From assembly GCA_964470555.1 (NCBI GenBank), contig CAYYDG010000010.1, positions 1 through 64,000 of the forward strand: a DNA stretch of 64,000 nt, in the 5' to 3' direction. The position numbers and the translations under genes were made by a program. Below, piece after piece: positions 1 to 8,181 of the stretch (within the stretch, counting starts at the first letter, position 1; each line of letters starts with the position of its first letter). The notes under the pieces are model-generated. The model was not told where the DNA came from, made no database searches, and was given only the letters and a program-made list of their open reading frames with translations. Origin of the DNA: RBC074 sp964470555 (GTDB taxonomy: Bacteria; Acidobacteriota; Blastocatellia; RBC074).

Positions 1-82
1 ATCCACTCAGATGGCATTTTGAAAAACCCGCTCAAAAGTGAGCGAAACGTAAGATCAAGTTATAAATTCTCACTTTGTAAAA

Positions 83-1123
83 ATGCTTGAAGAGCTGTTT
101 GTTCAAAAAAACGTCTCGCTTGCGCCGTTCACAACCTTGGGCATCGGCGGAGCAGCCCGCTTTTTTGTCGAAGCTGCCAGCGAATCGGAGTTGATCGCTG
201 CCACAGAGTTTGCCGAGCAGCGCGACCTGCCGGTGTTCATTCTCGGCGGCGGCAGCAACGTGCTCGTCAGCGACGAAGGGTTTCCGGGTTTGGTAGTTCG
301 CGTGGCGATCAAGGGAATCGAGTGGCATGAAACAGTGACAGTTGGCGCTGGCGAAGATTGGGATGGCTTTGTTCGACAATGTGTCGAGCGCAATCTGGCG
401 GGGGTGGAATGTTTGAGCGGAATTCCCGGTTTGGTCGGCGGCACGCCGGTGCAAAACGTAGGCGCGTACGGTCAGGAAGTCAGCGAGACCATAGTTCACG
501 TTCGTGTCTTTGATCGGCAAACAAAACAGATTGTCGAACTCAGCAACGCCGAATGCGGATTCCGTTACCGAACCAGCATTTTCAATTCGACCGAGCGCAA
601 TCGCTACGTTGTGCTGGCGGTGACTTACTCGCTCAAACAAAACGGCGAACCGGCGTTGCGGTATCCCGATGTGAAAAACTTTTTCGCTGGTCGAAGCGGT
701 GAACCTACGCTGGCCGAAGTTCGCAACGCCGTCATCGAAATCCGTTCGCGCAAAGGAATGGTCATTGTGCCGGATGATCCTGATTGCCGCAGCGCCGGAT
801 CGTTTTTCAAAAATCCCGTCATTTCCGCCGAAGCCTTTGCCAAGTTGGAAGCCGCCGCAGGCGAACGTCCGCCGAGCTTTCCCGCTGGTGATGGCTACGT
901 CAAAGTTCCCGCCGCCTGGTTGATCGAACGCGCCGGATTCGCGCGCGGTTACGCCAAAGGCGGCGCTGGGATTTCTTCCAAGCACACCTTGGCCATTATC
1001 AATCGCGGAAATGCGACTGCTCAGGAAGTTCTGGATTTAGTCGCTGAAATTCAGGCAAGTGTGTTGGCTGAGTTTGACGTTGCGCTTTTGCCTGAGCCAG
1101 TTTTTGTCGGTTTCAACCCTTAA
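83..1123 (+). CDS. murB: UDP-N-acetylenolpyruvoylglucosamine reductase MurB
   Basis: Cytoplasmic flavoenzyme that reduces UDP-GlcNAc-enolpyruvate to UDP-MurNAc with NADPH, the second committed step of peptidoglycan synthesis. The 346-residue protein has the FAD-binding ILGGGSN motif (about 53-59), the SGIPGLVGGTPVQNVGAYG stretch (112-130), YRTS with the catalytic-type Arg162, the proton-donor Ser240 in GSFFKNP and a C-terminal Glu341. The tyrosine loop before YRTS indicates the E. coli-like type I enzyme. The first ATG (83) gives normal family length, but no Shine-Dalgarno sequence is visible. It converges on murA, the gene for the preceding pathway step, and the two tails overlap by 11 bp. 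Confidence 0.97.
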   Translation: MLEELFVQKNVSLAPFTTLGIGGAARFFVEAASESELIAATEFAEQRDLPVFILGGGSNVLVSDEGFPGLVVRVAIKGIEWHETVTVGAGEDWDGFVRQCVERNLAGVECLSGIPGLVGGTPVQNVGAYGQEVSETIVHVRVFDRQTKQIVELSNAECGFRYRTSIFNSTERNRYVVLAVTYSLKQNGEPALRYPDVKNFFAGRSGEPTLAEVRNAVIEIRSRKGMVIVPDDPDCRSAGSFFKNPVISAEAFAKLEAAAGERPPSFPAGDGYVKVPAAWLIERAGFARGYAKGGAGISSKHTLAIINRGNATAQEVLDLVAEIQASVLAEFDVALLPEPVFVGFNP

Positions 1124-2372
1124 CCCGCTCGATGTTTGCGCCGACTGCGCGCAGCTTTTCTTCGATCTTCTCGTAGCCGCGATCAATGTGGTAAACGCGG
1201 TCAATCCAGGTTTCGCCCGTCGCCGCCAATCCCGCCAGCACCAGCGACGCCGACGCTCGCAAATCCGAGGCGATCAATTGCGCTCCGGTCAGCGGAGTCG
1301 GGCCGTGAACGTATGCCGAATGGCCGTGAACGCGAATGCGCGCGCCCAGTCGTTGCAATTCGCTGGCGTGCATAAAGCGATTTTCGAAGATCATTTCGGT
1401 GACGACGGCGTCGCCTTCGGCCTGTGTCATCAACGCCATGTACTGCGCCTGCATATCGGTCGGAAAACCGGGATGCACTGCCGTGGTTACGTCTTTGGCG
1501 ATGAGTTTGCCGCTGCTGGAAATGCGCAACGTGGTGTCGTCAGACTGTTCGATCTCGACGCCGACCGAACGCAACTTGTCCAGCACGGCCATCAAATGCG
1601 TCGGATCGCAGTTGGTGATTTCCAGTTCTCCGCCGGTAATGGCTGCGGCGACGATGAATGTGCCGGTTTCGATGCGGTCAGGAATGATCGTGTGATCGGC
1701 TCCGCCCAGCGCATCGACTCCGGTGATGGTCAGCGTAGGCGAATTGATGCCTTCGATCTTCGCGCCCATTTTAACCAGCAACTCGGCCAGGTCGGTGACT
1801 TCCGGTTCGCAGGCGGCGTTGAAAATGCGCGTGGTTCCTTTGGCCAAGACAGCGGCCATCAACAGGTTTTCAGTTCCGGTGACGGTGACGGTTTCAAAGG
1901 CGATGTCGGTTCCTTTCAACCGGTCAGCCGAAGCCACAATCACGCCGTTTTGCATTTCGACTTTCGCGCCGAGCTTTTCCAGCGCCATCAAATGCAAATC
2001 AATCGGGCGCGAACCGATGGCGCAACCTCCGGGCAAACTGACGCGCGCTTCGCCAAACCGCGCCACCAGCGGCCCCAAAGCCAACACAGAAGCGCGCATG
2101 GTTTTCACCAGTTCATACGGAGCTTCGAAGTGTTCGACGGTTCCGGCGTTGATGCGATGCGTGCGGAGTTCGGGAACCAGCACAGTCGCTCCCAAATCTT
2201 CCAGCAGCCGGCGCATCGTAATCAGGTCGCGGACGTAAGGGACGTTGCGCAGTGTCACGGTTTCCGGCGTCAGCAAAGCCGCAGCCAGACAAGGCAGCGC
2301 GGAATTTTTCGCTCCGCTGATGGCCACTGAGCCGCGCAAAGCGTTTCCACCGATGATTTTGAATTTGTCCAT
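1113..2372 (-). CDS. murA: UDP-N-acetylglucosamine 1-carboxyvinyltransferase MurA
   Basis: Transfers enolpyruvate from PEP to UDP-GlcNAc, the first committed step of peptidoglycan synthesis in the cytoplasm. From the ATG at 2372 the product is 419 residues, the same as typical MurA. Lys22 lies in SGAKNSALP and the PEP-binding, fosfomycin-sensitive Cys117 in LPGGCAIGSRPID, so the enzyme should be active and fosfomycin-sensitive. A 46-codon upstream extension in the same frame is rejected because it lies before the conserved MDKF start of the fold. No strong ribosome-binding site is seen. The response-regulator gene lies 67 bp upstream on the same strand. Confidence 0.97.
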   Translation of the reverse strand: MDKFKIIGGNALRGSVAISGAKNSALPCLAAALLTPETVTLRNVPYVRDLITMRRLLEDLGATVLVPELRTHRINAGTVEHFEAPYELVKTMRASVLALGPLVARFGEARVSLPGGCAIGSRPIDLHLMALEKLGAKVEMQNGVIVASADRLKGTDIAFETVTVTGTENLLMAAVLAKGTTRIFNAACEPEVTDLAELLVKMGAKIEGINSPTLTITGVDALGGADHTIIPDRIETGTFIVAAAITGGELEITNCDPTHLMAVLDKLRSVGVEIEQSDDTTLRISSSGKLIAKDVTTAVHPGFPTDMQAQYMALMTQAEGDAVVTEMIFENRFMHASELQRLGARIRVHGHSAYVHGPTPLTGAQLIASDLRASASLVLAGLAATGETWIDRVYHIDRGYEKIEEKLRAVGANIERVKG

Positions 2373-2439
2373 GAGCAGTATGGAGTGCGGCGACTCGTCG
2401 CCGTTTTTCGTTCTTGAAAGAACGTTTTCTGAACCAGAG

Positions 2440-2799
2440 TTATTTGAGGGAAAGAATTCGAACTGCTTCAACCAGATCGGAAATCTCGAACGGTTTTTCG
2501 ATGAAGGCATCGGCGGCGTCTTTGATCAGCCGGGATTTTTCGCTGTTGTGTTGGCCGCTGACCGCCAGGACTTTGATGCCGGACAGTTGCGGGTGGGATT
2601 TGATCTGCCGCGTCGCTTCAACGCCGTCCATCACCGGCATGTCCAAATCCATGACTATGATGTCCGGCTGTTCAGTCTGAGCGACAGAAATCGCTTCCAA
2701 TCCGTTGGCAGCCTGGCTGACGGTGTAATCGTCTTCCAACGCATAAACCAGCATGCGACGCACGCCTTCCAGATCGTCAACGATCAGGACTTTAGTCAC
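2440..2799 (-). CDS. single-domain response regulator (CheY-like receiver)
   Basis: A stand-alone phosphoacceptor domain of about 119 residues with no output domain. It shows the acidic pair in VDD (residues 8-9), the phosphorylatable Asp51 in VMDLDMP, and the conserved Lys in the FIEKPF segment near the C-terminus. The GTG at 2799 is chosen as start because a GAGG Shine-Dalgarno sits 6 nt upstream; an upstream in-frame ATG at 2874 would add 25 residues unlike the fold. It probably relays a signal from an unlinked histidine kinase. No kinase is in the window, so the pathway is unknown. It lies directly upstream of murA in the same direction. Confidence 0.9.
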   Translation of the reverse strand: MTKVLIVDDLEGVRRMLVYALEDDYTVSQAANGLEAISVAQTEQPDIIVMDLDMPVMDGVEATRQIKSHPQLSGIKVLAVSGQHNSEKSRLIKDAADAFIEKPFEISDLVEAVRILSLK

Positions 2800-3209
2800 T
2801 GGGCACCTCAAGTTTTCTGAAGAGTTCGTCACGAGATTATTCAACACACCTTTGTCGCTTGTCATCGCTTGCATTGCTTCGCGGAGGATTGAATTTGATC
2901 GAATCAGATTGTCTGCGCATCGAAAAACCGTTTGCGCCGGAAACCGACTGGTGTGGGCTGACCAGTGATCGAGTAGCTTAGCCGCGTTGCTTCCGGGGCA
3001 ACTGAATGCAATTCCGCGTTTCTGCTTTGTGTGTTTTCTTCGCGGCAGGGCTGCCGCGTTCTGGTACGACGGGCGGGATTATAGCCATAGCCGGGAAATT
3101 CTGTACAGAGGCGTTGCGGAGAAGGGGTGATGGGGTGATGGGGTGAAGAGAAGCAGATGAAACGGTTCTCAATTGCTCAATCCTGCCTTCCCTCCCCTTT
3201 CCATCTTCT
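2800..3209. other. intergenic region with an 8-bp triple tandem repeat
   Basis: About 410 bp between the response regulator and rnz, with no convincing gene on either strand. It contains three tandem copies of GGGGTGAT (the last ends GAA) at 3124-3147, followed by a C-rich stretch at 3185-3200. Promoters for the response-regulator gene must lie here but no clear -35/-10 pair could be fixed. Confidence 0.5.
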
Positions 3210-4133
3210 TCACACTTCATATTCAGCAAGGTCTTCGGCGGCATACGAATCCGGGAAAACGGTTCGCGCCTGGTCAACCAGCGGACGCACATCTGTGTAA
3301 CGCGAACTGAAATGCGTCAACAACAGGTTTTTCGCGCCAGCTTCAGCGGCGATTTCGGCGGCCTGGATGGCGGTCGAATGGCCGAAATGATGCGCTTCTT
3401 CGATGTGATCGTCTGTAAATGTGCCTTCGTGAATCAGCCAGTCGGCGTTTTCCGCCAGACGAATGGCGTTCGGGCAAGGCCGCGTGTCCAGACAATAACT
3501 GACGATTTTGCCCGGACGAGGTTCGCCCAACACTTCTGACGGTTGAATGACGCGACCATCGGCCAGCGTCACCGGTTTGCCGGATTGCAGTTGGGAATAA
3601 AGCGGCCCGGAGGGAATGCCGAGTTCGCGCGCGCGTTCCAGATTGAAACGTCCAGGTTTGATTTTCTCCTCCAACCGGAAACCCAACGCAAAGATGCGAT
3701 GATCCAGCGGGCGCGTGACCGCAGTGAATCGCGGCGATTCATACACCAGTTTTTCGGCTTTGTCGGCGAAAGAGCGTTCGTTGAATTCCAGCAGATTGAG
3801 CGGAAAATTGACGTAACAGATTTTCAGTCGAGCCGCTACGTCCAGAAATTCGCGCACGCCGACCGGAGCCACCAGCGTCAATTCTTTTTCGCGGTTGTCC
3901 AGCGCCATCGAAGACAGCAACCCCACCAGACCATTGAAATGATCTCCGTGCAGGTGCGAGATGAAAATGCCGACCAGTTTTTGCGGCGACAATCCGGCGC
4001 GGGCGATTTGCATTTGCGCGCCTTCGCCGCAATCGAACAGCCACCATTCGCCTTCGCCAACGACGGCCAGCGCGCTGACGTTTCGTCGTAACGTGGGTTT
4101 GCCGGAGCTTGTGCCGAGAGGAATTATTTTCAT
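3210..4133 (-). CDS. rnz: ribonuclease Z (tRNA 3'-processing endonuclease)
   Basis: Zinc endonuclease of the metallo-beta-lactamase fold that removes 3' trailers from tRNA precursors. At 307 residues it matches the short bacterial RNase Z. The metal-binding motif HLHGDH occupies residues 60-65, the N-terminal LGTSSGKPTLRRN motif is present, and late ligands are seen in the LIHEGTF and LLTHFSSRY segments. The start is 4 bp after the mmsA stop codon, so the two are almost certainly co-transcribed although functionally unrelated. Confidence 0.95.
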   Translation of the reverse strand: MKIIPLGTSSGKPTLRRNVSALAVVGEGEWWLFDCGEGAQMQIARAGLSPQKLVGIFISHLHGDHFNGLVGLLSSMALDNREKELTLVAPVGVREFLDVAARLKICYVNFPLNLLEFNERSFADKAEKLVYESPRFTAVTRPLDHRIFALGFRLEEKIKPGRFNLERARELGIPSGPLYSQLQSGKPVTLADGRVIQPSEVLGEPRPGKIVSYCLDTRPCPNAIRLAENADWLIHEGTFTDDHIEEAHHFGHSTAIQAAEIAAEAGAKNLLLTHFSSRYTDVRPLVDQARTVFPDSYAAEDLAEYEV

Positions 4134-4137
4134 TCGA

Positions 4138-5619
4138 TTACCAGCCGAGCACGCGTTTGCCAGGGCCGTCCCAACGACTCAACACGACTTTGTTGTGCGT
4201 GTAAAAGTGAAAGCCTTCGGTTCCCTGAATGTGCAAGTCGCCGAAAAACGATTGGTTCCAGCCAGTGAAAGGAAAGATCGCCATCGGAGCCGGAACGCCC
4301 ACGTTGACACCGATCATTCCGCAATTGGCATAACGCGCAAACGTCCGCGCCGCGCCGCCGTCGCGCGTGAAAATCACCGCGCCGTTGCCGTATTGCGATT
4401 GGTTGGCCTGGGCGATGGCATCGCTCAAATCTTCCATGCGCATAACTGAAAGCACCGGACCGAAAATTTCGTCACGCGCAATCTGCATTTGCGGAGCTAC
4501 GTGATCGAAAATCGTCGGCCCGACAAAAAAGCCATTGGCGGGTTCAATCGGCTGAATGCCTCGTCCGTCTGTGTTCAGCTTCGCGCCTTCCTTCACACCC
4601 AAATCAATGTAGCGGCGAATGCGTTCATAAGCCGCCGGATCAATCACCGGCCCCATATCCACAGTCGGATTGGTGTCAGTCGGGCCGACTTTCATTTTCG
4701 TCGCGGAATCGTGCAGTCGTTCCAGCAACGGATCACCTGCTTTGCCGACGGCAACGGCGATGCTGCCCGCCATACAGCGTTGTCCGCTGCACCCAAAAGC
4801 CGCGCCCATAATCTGATTCGTCGCCGCATCGAAATCGGCGTCGGGCATCACCAGCATGTAATTTTTGGCTCCGCCTGCGGCCTGTACTCGTTTGCCGTGC
4901 GCCGTGCCGGTTTCGTAAATGTACTTGGCCACCGTCGTCGAGCCGACAAAGCTGATGGCTGCCACATCAGGATGCGTCAACAGAGCGTCCACCGTTTGGT
5001 TGCCGCCGTGAACGACGTTGAACACGCCATTGGGCAATCCGGCTTCGGTCAGCAATTCGGCCAATCGCATTGGCGTCAGCGGGACTTTCGGCGAAGGTTT
5101 CAAGATGAACGTGTTGCCGCAGACAATAGCAATCGGGAACATCCACAGCGGAACCATCGCCGGAAAGTTGAACGGCGTGATGCCCACGCATACGCCCAGC
5201 GGATGGCGTTCGACGCGGCCATCAATGCCGCGCGCGACCTGATCCAGCGATTGACCCATCAACATCGTCGGCGCGTGGCAAGCCAATTCCACCATCTCTA
5301 TGCCGCGCCGAATGTCGCCTTTGGCTTCTTCGTGCGTTTTGCCGTGTTCGCGCGTCACCAACCGCGCGAGTTCTTCAAAATGCTGTTCCAGCAAATTCAC
5401 AAAGCGAAACATGACGCGCGCGCGTTCGACCACCGGCGTGTCAGCCCAATCTGGAAACGCCGCTTTGGCAGCTTGCACGGCTTGATCAACCGTCGTCGCA
5501 TCGCTGTCCGGCGTTTGCGCAATCAATTCTCCGCGCGAAGGGTTGTAAACCGGCGTGAAGTTGGCGGCGTTGGCAGCGACCAAATCGCCGCCGATGTAAT
5601 TCTGACAAATCGTGCTCAT
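4138..5619 (-). CDS. mmsA: CoA-acylating methylmalonate-semialdehyde dehydrogenase
   Basis: Oxidises methylmalonate semialdehyde or malonate semialdehyde to propionyl-CoA or acetyl-CoA with NAD+ and CoA, in valine, thymine or inositol catabolism. The 493-residue aldehyde dehydrogenase has its nucleophilic Cys in CSGQRCMAGS. The GGAKNYMLVMPDA segment, where ordinary aldehyde dehydrogenases carry the general-base Glu, lacks it; that absence is the known hallmark of the CoA-dependent MMSDH subfamily. An AGGAG sequence lies 5-6 nt before the ATG. No other valine or inositol catabolic gene is nearby, so the physiological substrate is open. It sits between a pair of coiled-coil genes and rnz. Confidence 0.94.
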   Translation of the reverse strand: MSTICQNYIGGDLVAANAANFTPVYNPSRGELIAQTPDSDATTVDQAVQAAKAAFPDWADTPVVERARVMFRFVNLLEQHFEELARLVTREHGKTHEEAKGDIRRGIEMVELACHAPTMLMGQSLDQVARGIDGRVERHPLGVCVGITPFNFPAMVPLWMFPIAIVCGNTFILKPSPKVPLTPMRLAELLTEAGLPNGVFNVVHGGNQTVDALLTHPDVAAISFVGSTTVAKYIYETGTAHGKRVQAAGGAKNYMLVMPDADFDAATNQIMGAAFGCSGQRCMAGSIAVAVGKAGDPLLERLHDSATKMKVGPTDTNPTVDMGPVIDPAAYERIRRYIDLGVKEGAKLNTDGRGIQPIEPANGFFVGPTIFDHVAPQMQIARDEIFGPVLSVMRMEDLSDAIAQANQSQYGNGAVIFTRDGGAARTFARYANCGMIGVNVGVPAPMAIFPFTGWNQSFFGDLHIQGTEGFHFYTHNKVVLSRWDGPGKRVLGW

Positions 5620-5650
5620 AACGAACTCCTATGGTTTCCTGGCAAGAAAT

Positions 5651-5968
5651 TTAGTTATCGTCTATTTCGTTTATGGAAGAAGGAGGCAACAGGCGACTGA
5701 ACTTGAGGAGTTGGTTTTCAGTTTTCAATTGGAACTTTTCGCGTTCGTCGGCTTCGTGTTGAGTCGTGTGACGAAACTCGTCGCGCAACCGCTGAATTTC
5801 ATAAGCCAGGCGTTCGATTGCATTTTCATTGCGCCGATGACGTTCGTCCATTGCCTGAGCGAGTTCACGAACTTCTTTCTGCAATTCTTTCAGCGTGGCT
5901 TGGTTGCGCTGCAATGTTTCAGTCAGTAGCAAGGCTTGTCGAAGTGCGTCAAAAAGCGATTTCCACAT
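5651..5968 (-). CDS. small coiled-coil protein, function unknown
   Basis: A 105-residue, highly charged protein with heptad-like spacing over residues 15-90 (many Glu, Arg, Lys, Leu and Gln), predicted to be one long helix or coiled coil. It has no signal peptide or membrane segment. A GGAG sequence lies 8 nt before the ATG, and the start overlaps the end of the preceding small gene by 20 bp, which suggests translational coupling. The stop is 31 bp before mmsA. I do not recognise the family; it may form a hetero-coiled-coil with its 62-residue neighbour. Confidence 0.7.
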   Translation of the reverse strand: MWKSLFDALRQALLLTETLQRNQATLKELQKEVRELAQAMDERHRRNENAIERLAYEIQRLRDEFRHTTQHEADEREKFQLKTENQLLKFSRLLPPSSINEIDDN

Positions 5969-6137
5969 AAGGACGCTCCTTCAGTCGAGTGATGATTTCG
6001 CGCGTTTCTGCCTGTAGAACTTCAATCTCGATTTGGTCACGTGCGATTTGTTCGTTGGCTTTACGCATTGCTACCAGTATTTTCTCTAATTCAGTGGCTT
6101 CTTCATTAGTCAGTTCAAGTCTCAGAGTTTCGTTCAT
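5949..6137 (-). CDS. 62-residue coiled-coil protein, function unknown
   Basis: Starts at the ATG at 6137, which has a perfect AGGAGG about 7 nt upstream; a longer reading to 6218 would run through the palindromic repeat and is rejected. The product is acidic and helical (residues 5-52 form an amphipathic, heptad-like segment) with no Cys and no membrane segment. It is the first gene of a four-gene operon (this gene, the 105-aa coiled-coil gene, mmsA, rnz). The role is not recognised. Confidence 0.7.
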   Translation of the reverse strand: MNETLRLELTNEEATELEKILVAMRKANEQIARDQIEIEVLQAETREIITRLKERPYVEIAF

Positions 6138-6157
6138 TTCTTTTCCTCCTCTGAAAA

Positions 6158-6237
6158 TGTCCGACAAGCTGCCAGCTTGTCGTGGTCTCGATTTGACGCT
6201 TGTTAGGGTCAACGACAAGCTGGCAGCTTGTCGGACA
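6158..6237. repeat. REP/BIME-like double palindrome
   Basis: Two perfect 25-bp inverted copies (6158-6182 and 6213-6237) separated by 30 bp. Each arm is itself a near-perfect palindrome, with CGACAAGCTG facing its complement around one central base. This is the architecture of a bacterial interspersed mosaic element made of two REP units. It lies between the FAD-subunit stop and the Shine-Dalgarno of the 62-aa gene. A related single unit occurs at 49745-49771. Confidence 0.85.
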
Positions 6238-6325
6238 GTCGGGCGCAGCCGTTTTCATCGTTTCAGGGCGTTGTCGCAAACGACATGTCAGACTCCTTTC
6301 CGAAAATCACGCTTGCTGGCGTGGA

Positions 6326-7195
6326 TCATACAGTTGATTTTAGCTGATTCAGAAATGCCTCCAGCAAATTCGCCGCCACTCGCCAACGATATTCCGCCGT
6401 TGAGCGCACGTCGTCAATTGGCGTCAGTTCGTTCAGCAACTCCGCTTGCGCGGCTTGGATCGTCGCCGAATCCAGCTTGCAGCCTTTCAGCGCGGCTTCG
6501 GTTTTCCAGGCTCTGATTGGTGTCGGAGCCACACTGCCGTAAGCCAGTCGAATGTCGTTGATCGTGACGCCGTCCAGTTTGGCCATCGCGGCGATGCAGA
6601 CTTTCGAAATTGCCTGCGCTTTGCGCGTGCCGACTTTACGCGAATGTTGTTGCCAGCCAGCGGTGGTGCGGGGAAGGCGAATTGCGCGAATCAGTTCGTC
6701 TTCGCGCATCAATGTCGTCTTGTAACCAGTGTGAAACCCGACGTACGGCACAACGCGCGAGCCAGCAGAGGAAATCAGTTCCAACTCGGCTTCGTAAACC
6801 AGTAAAGCGGGCAACGAATCCGCCGCCGGAGAAGCGTTGGCGATGTTGCCGCCGAGCGTTCCGCGATTCTGAATGGCGACGGCTCCGGTCAAGCTGGCGG
6901 CTTCGCCAAGCAGCGGGAATTCCGCGCGCAATACATCGTGCCGCTGAATCTGTGAATAAGTTGTCATTGCTCCGATGGTGACGTGGCTGTCGCTGGTTTC
7001 AATTCCGCGCAATTCCGGCAAACTCCACAAGCTGACAAAGCGTTTGTGCGCGAGTTTGCCTGCTTCCAGCAAAACCATCAGGTCGGTGCCGCCTGCGAAC
7101 GGACGCCAAATGCCCGGCTCGTCGTTGAGCAGCCGCAACGCTTCGCCCACGTTCGCCGGAATTTTCAGTTCGTAATCGGGAAGATATGAACGCAT
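6326..7195 (-). CDS. FAD-binding subunit of a xanthine dehydrogenase/CO dehydrogenase-type molybdenum hydroxylase
   Basis: Medium subunit (289 residues) that passes electrons from the iron-sulfur clusters to FAD. The N-terminal FAD-binding domain has PFAGGTDLMV and the second flavin motif TLGGNIANASPAADSLPALL; the C-terminal domain is the CO dehydrogenase flavoprotein type. It is last in an operon after the molybdopterin and 2Fe-2S subunits and a 167-aa protein of different origin, 18 bp downstream of the latter. Substrate (xanthine, nicotinate, an aldehyde or another) cannot be told from this subunit. Confidence 0.93.
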   Translation of the reverse strand: MRSYLPDYELKIPANVGEALRLLNDEPGIWRPFAGGTDLMVLLEAGKLAHKRFVSLWSLPELRGIETSDSHVTIGAMTTYSQIQRHDVLRAEFPLLGEAASLTGAVAIQNRGTLGGNIANASPAADSLPALLVYEAELELISSAGSRVVPYVGFHTGYKTTLMREDELIRAIRLPRTTAGWQQHSRKVGTRKAQAISKVCIAAMAKLDGVTINDIRLAYGSVAPTPIRAWKTEAALKGCKLDSATIQAAQAELLNELTPIDDVRSTAEYRWRVAANLLEAFLNQLKSTV

Positions 7196-7213
7196 TGTCT
7201 TGGGATAAAGAGT

Positions 7214-7717
7214 TCAGCAAATTTCAGTTGTAAGCCAAATTTGTTTTATCGCCCTTTCAATATCGGCGTCAGGCCAGCCTCTGGTTTTCGCAAGCCAATC
7301 GTTGATCGTTGCGAGAAAGTTAGCTATTGCATCTTTCTGGTTGGGGGTGAATTGGGAAAAATAATTCTGGGCGAATCGCTCAATTCCAGTTTTCGAGGGC
7401 GTTAACTGGCCAAGCCAATCCATTTGCCAACTTTGGAGATCATCGGCCTCAATTGATTCGAGTACGGCCAACAAAATTCCCGGAACGAAATAGTGATACG
7501 CCAACGGATGAAGCGAACCGAACTCAAAAGGGTCGAACAGACCGCTGGACAACTCCTTTTTGAATTCAATCCAACTGTGGTGGCGATACCAATCAAAGTC
7601 CTTTTCGTGTTCGTCACAACACCCCAACGGATTGATTAAATCCAGGTTTGGGCGAGGCGTTGCGGCAAATGCCTCAACAATCTTATTCCTGATTGAGTTC
7701 CAGTCTGTTACTGACAC
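7214..7717 (-). CDS. 167-residue acidic protein inserted in the molybdenum hydroxylase operon
   Basis: Starts with GTG at 7717, overlapping the stop of the 2Fe-2S subunit gene by 10 bp with a weak GGTGA ahead, so it is probably translationally coupled. It is soluble and rich in Trp, Phe and Tyr, with a DWYRHHSW segment (about 42-49) and FEFGSLHPLAYHYFVPGILL (about 63-82). The last segment resembles the core of the small immunity-like DUF6714 family; this is recognition by eye and uncertain. It has no Fe-S, FAD or molybdopterin motif, so it is unlikely to be an enzyme subunit. Confidence 0.7.
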   Translation of the reverse strand: MSVTDWNSIRNKIVEAFAATPRPNLDLINPLGCCDEHEKDFDWYRHHSWIEFKKELSSGLFDPFEFGSLHPLAYHYFVPGILLAVLESIEADDLQSWQMDWLGQLTPSKTGIERFAQNYFSQFTPNQKDAIANFLATINDWLAKTRGWPDADIERAIKQIWLTTEIC

Positions 7718-8181
7718 GCTTTCACCACCGAATCAAAAATTTTCATGTAGCCTGTGCAGCGGCACAGATTGCCTGCCAATCCATTGCGAATGTCGGCTTC
7801 CGTCGGTTGTGGAATTTTTTCCAGCAAACTGACCGCCGCCAGCACCATTCCCGGTGTGCAAATGCCGCATTGTGCGCCGCCGTGTTCGATGAAGGATTGC
7901 TGCACTGCATTCAATCTTTCGCCGTCGGCCCCAGCAGTGACGCCTTCGATGGTCGTCACGCTTGCGCCCGCGATTTGCGCCGCCGGAATCAAACAACTGT
8001 TGACCAGTTCGCCGTCCACAATCACCGAACACGCGCCGCATTCGCCTTCGCCGCAACCTTCTTTCGTGCCTGTCAGTTGCAACTCTTCGCGCAACACGTC
8101 CAGCAGCCGAGCCATAGGCCAGACGCGAGCTGTTTTGCTTTCGCCATTGACGGTGAAGCTTACAGACACTTTGTCAGTCAT
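7708..8181 (-). CDS. 2Fe-2S subunit of a xanthine dehydrogenase/CO dehydrogenase-type hydroxylase
   Basis: Small iron-sulfur subunit, 157 residues, that carries electrons from the molybdenum centre to FAD. Both [2Fe-2S] clusters are complete: the plant-ferredoxin-type cluster at Cys43, Cys48, Cys51 and Cys63, and the helical-domain cluster at Cys105, Cys108, Cys140 and Cys142 (CGICTPGM, CRCTGY). The start overlaps the end of the Mo-subunit gene by 8 bp, with GGAGG upstream of the ATG. Confidence 0.95.
   Translation of the reverse strand: MTDKVSVSFTVNGESKTARVWPMARLLDVLREELQLTGTKEGCGEGECGACSVIVDGELVNSCLIPAAQIAGASVTTIEGVTAGADGERLNAVQQSFIEHGGAQCGICTPGMVLAAVSLLEKIPQPTEADIRNGLAGNLCRCTGYMKIFDSVVKACQ

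Noticed and set aside
1059..2330. Plus-strand open frame of about 420 codons
   Set aside because: Antisense to murA, which has full-length conserved motifs.
3124..3147. CRISPR or G-quadruplex
   Set aside because: Only three 8-bp copies without spacers, and only three G4 runs in the block.
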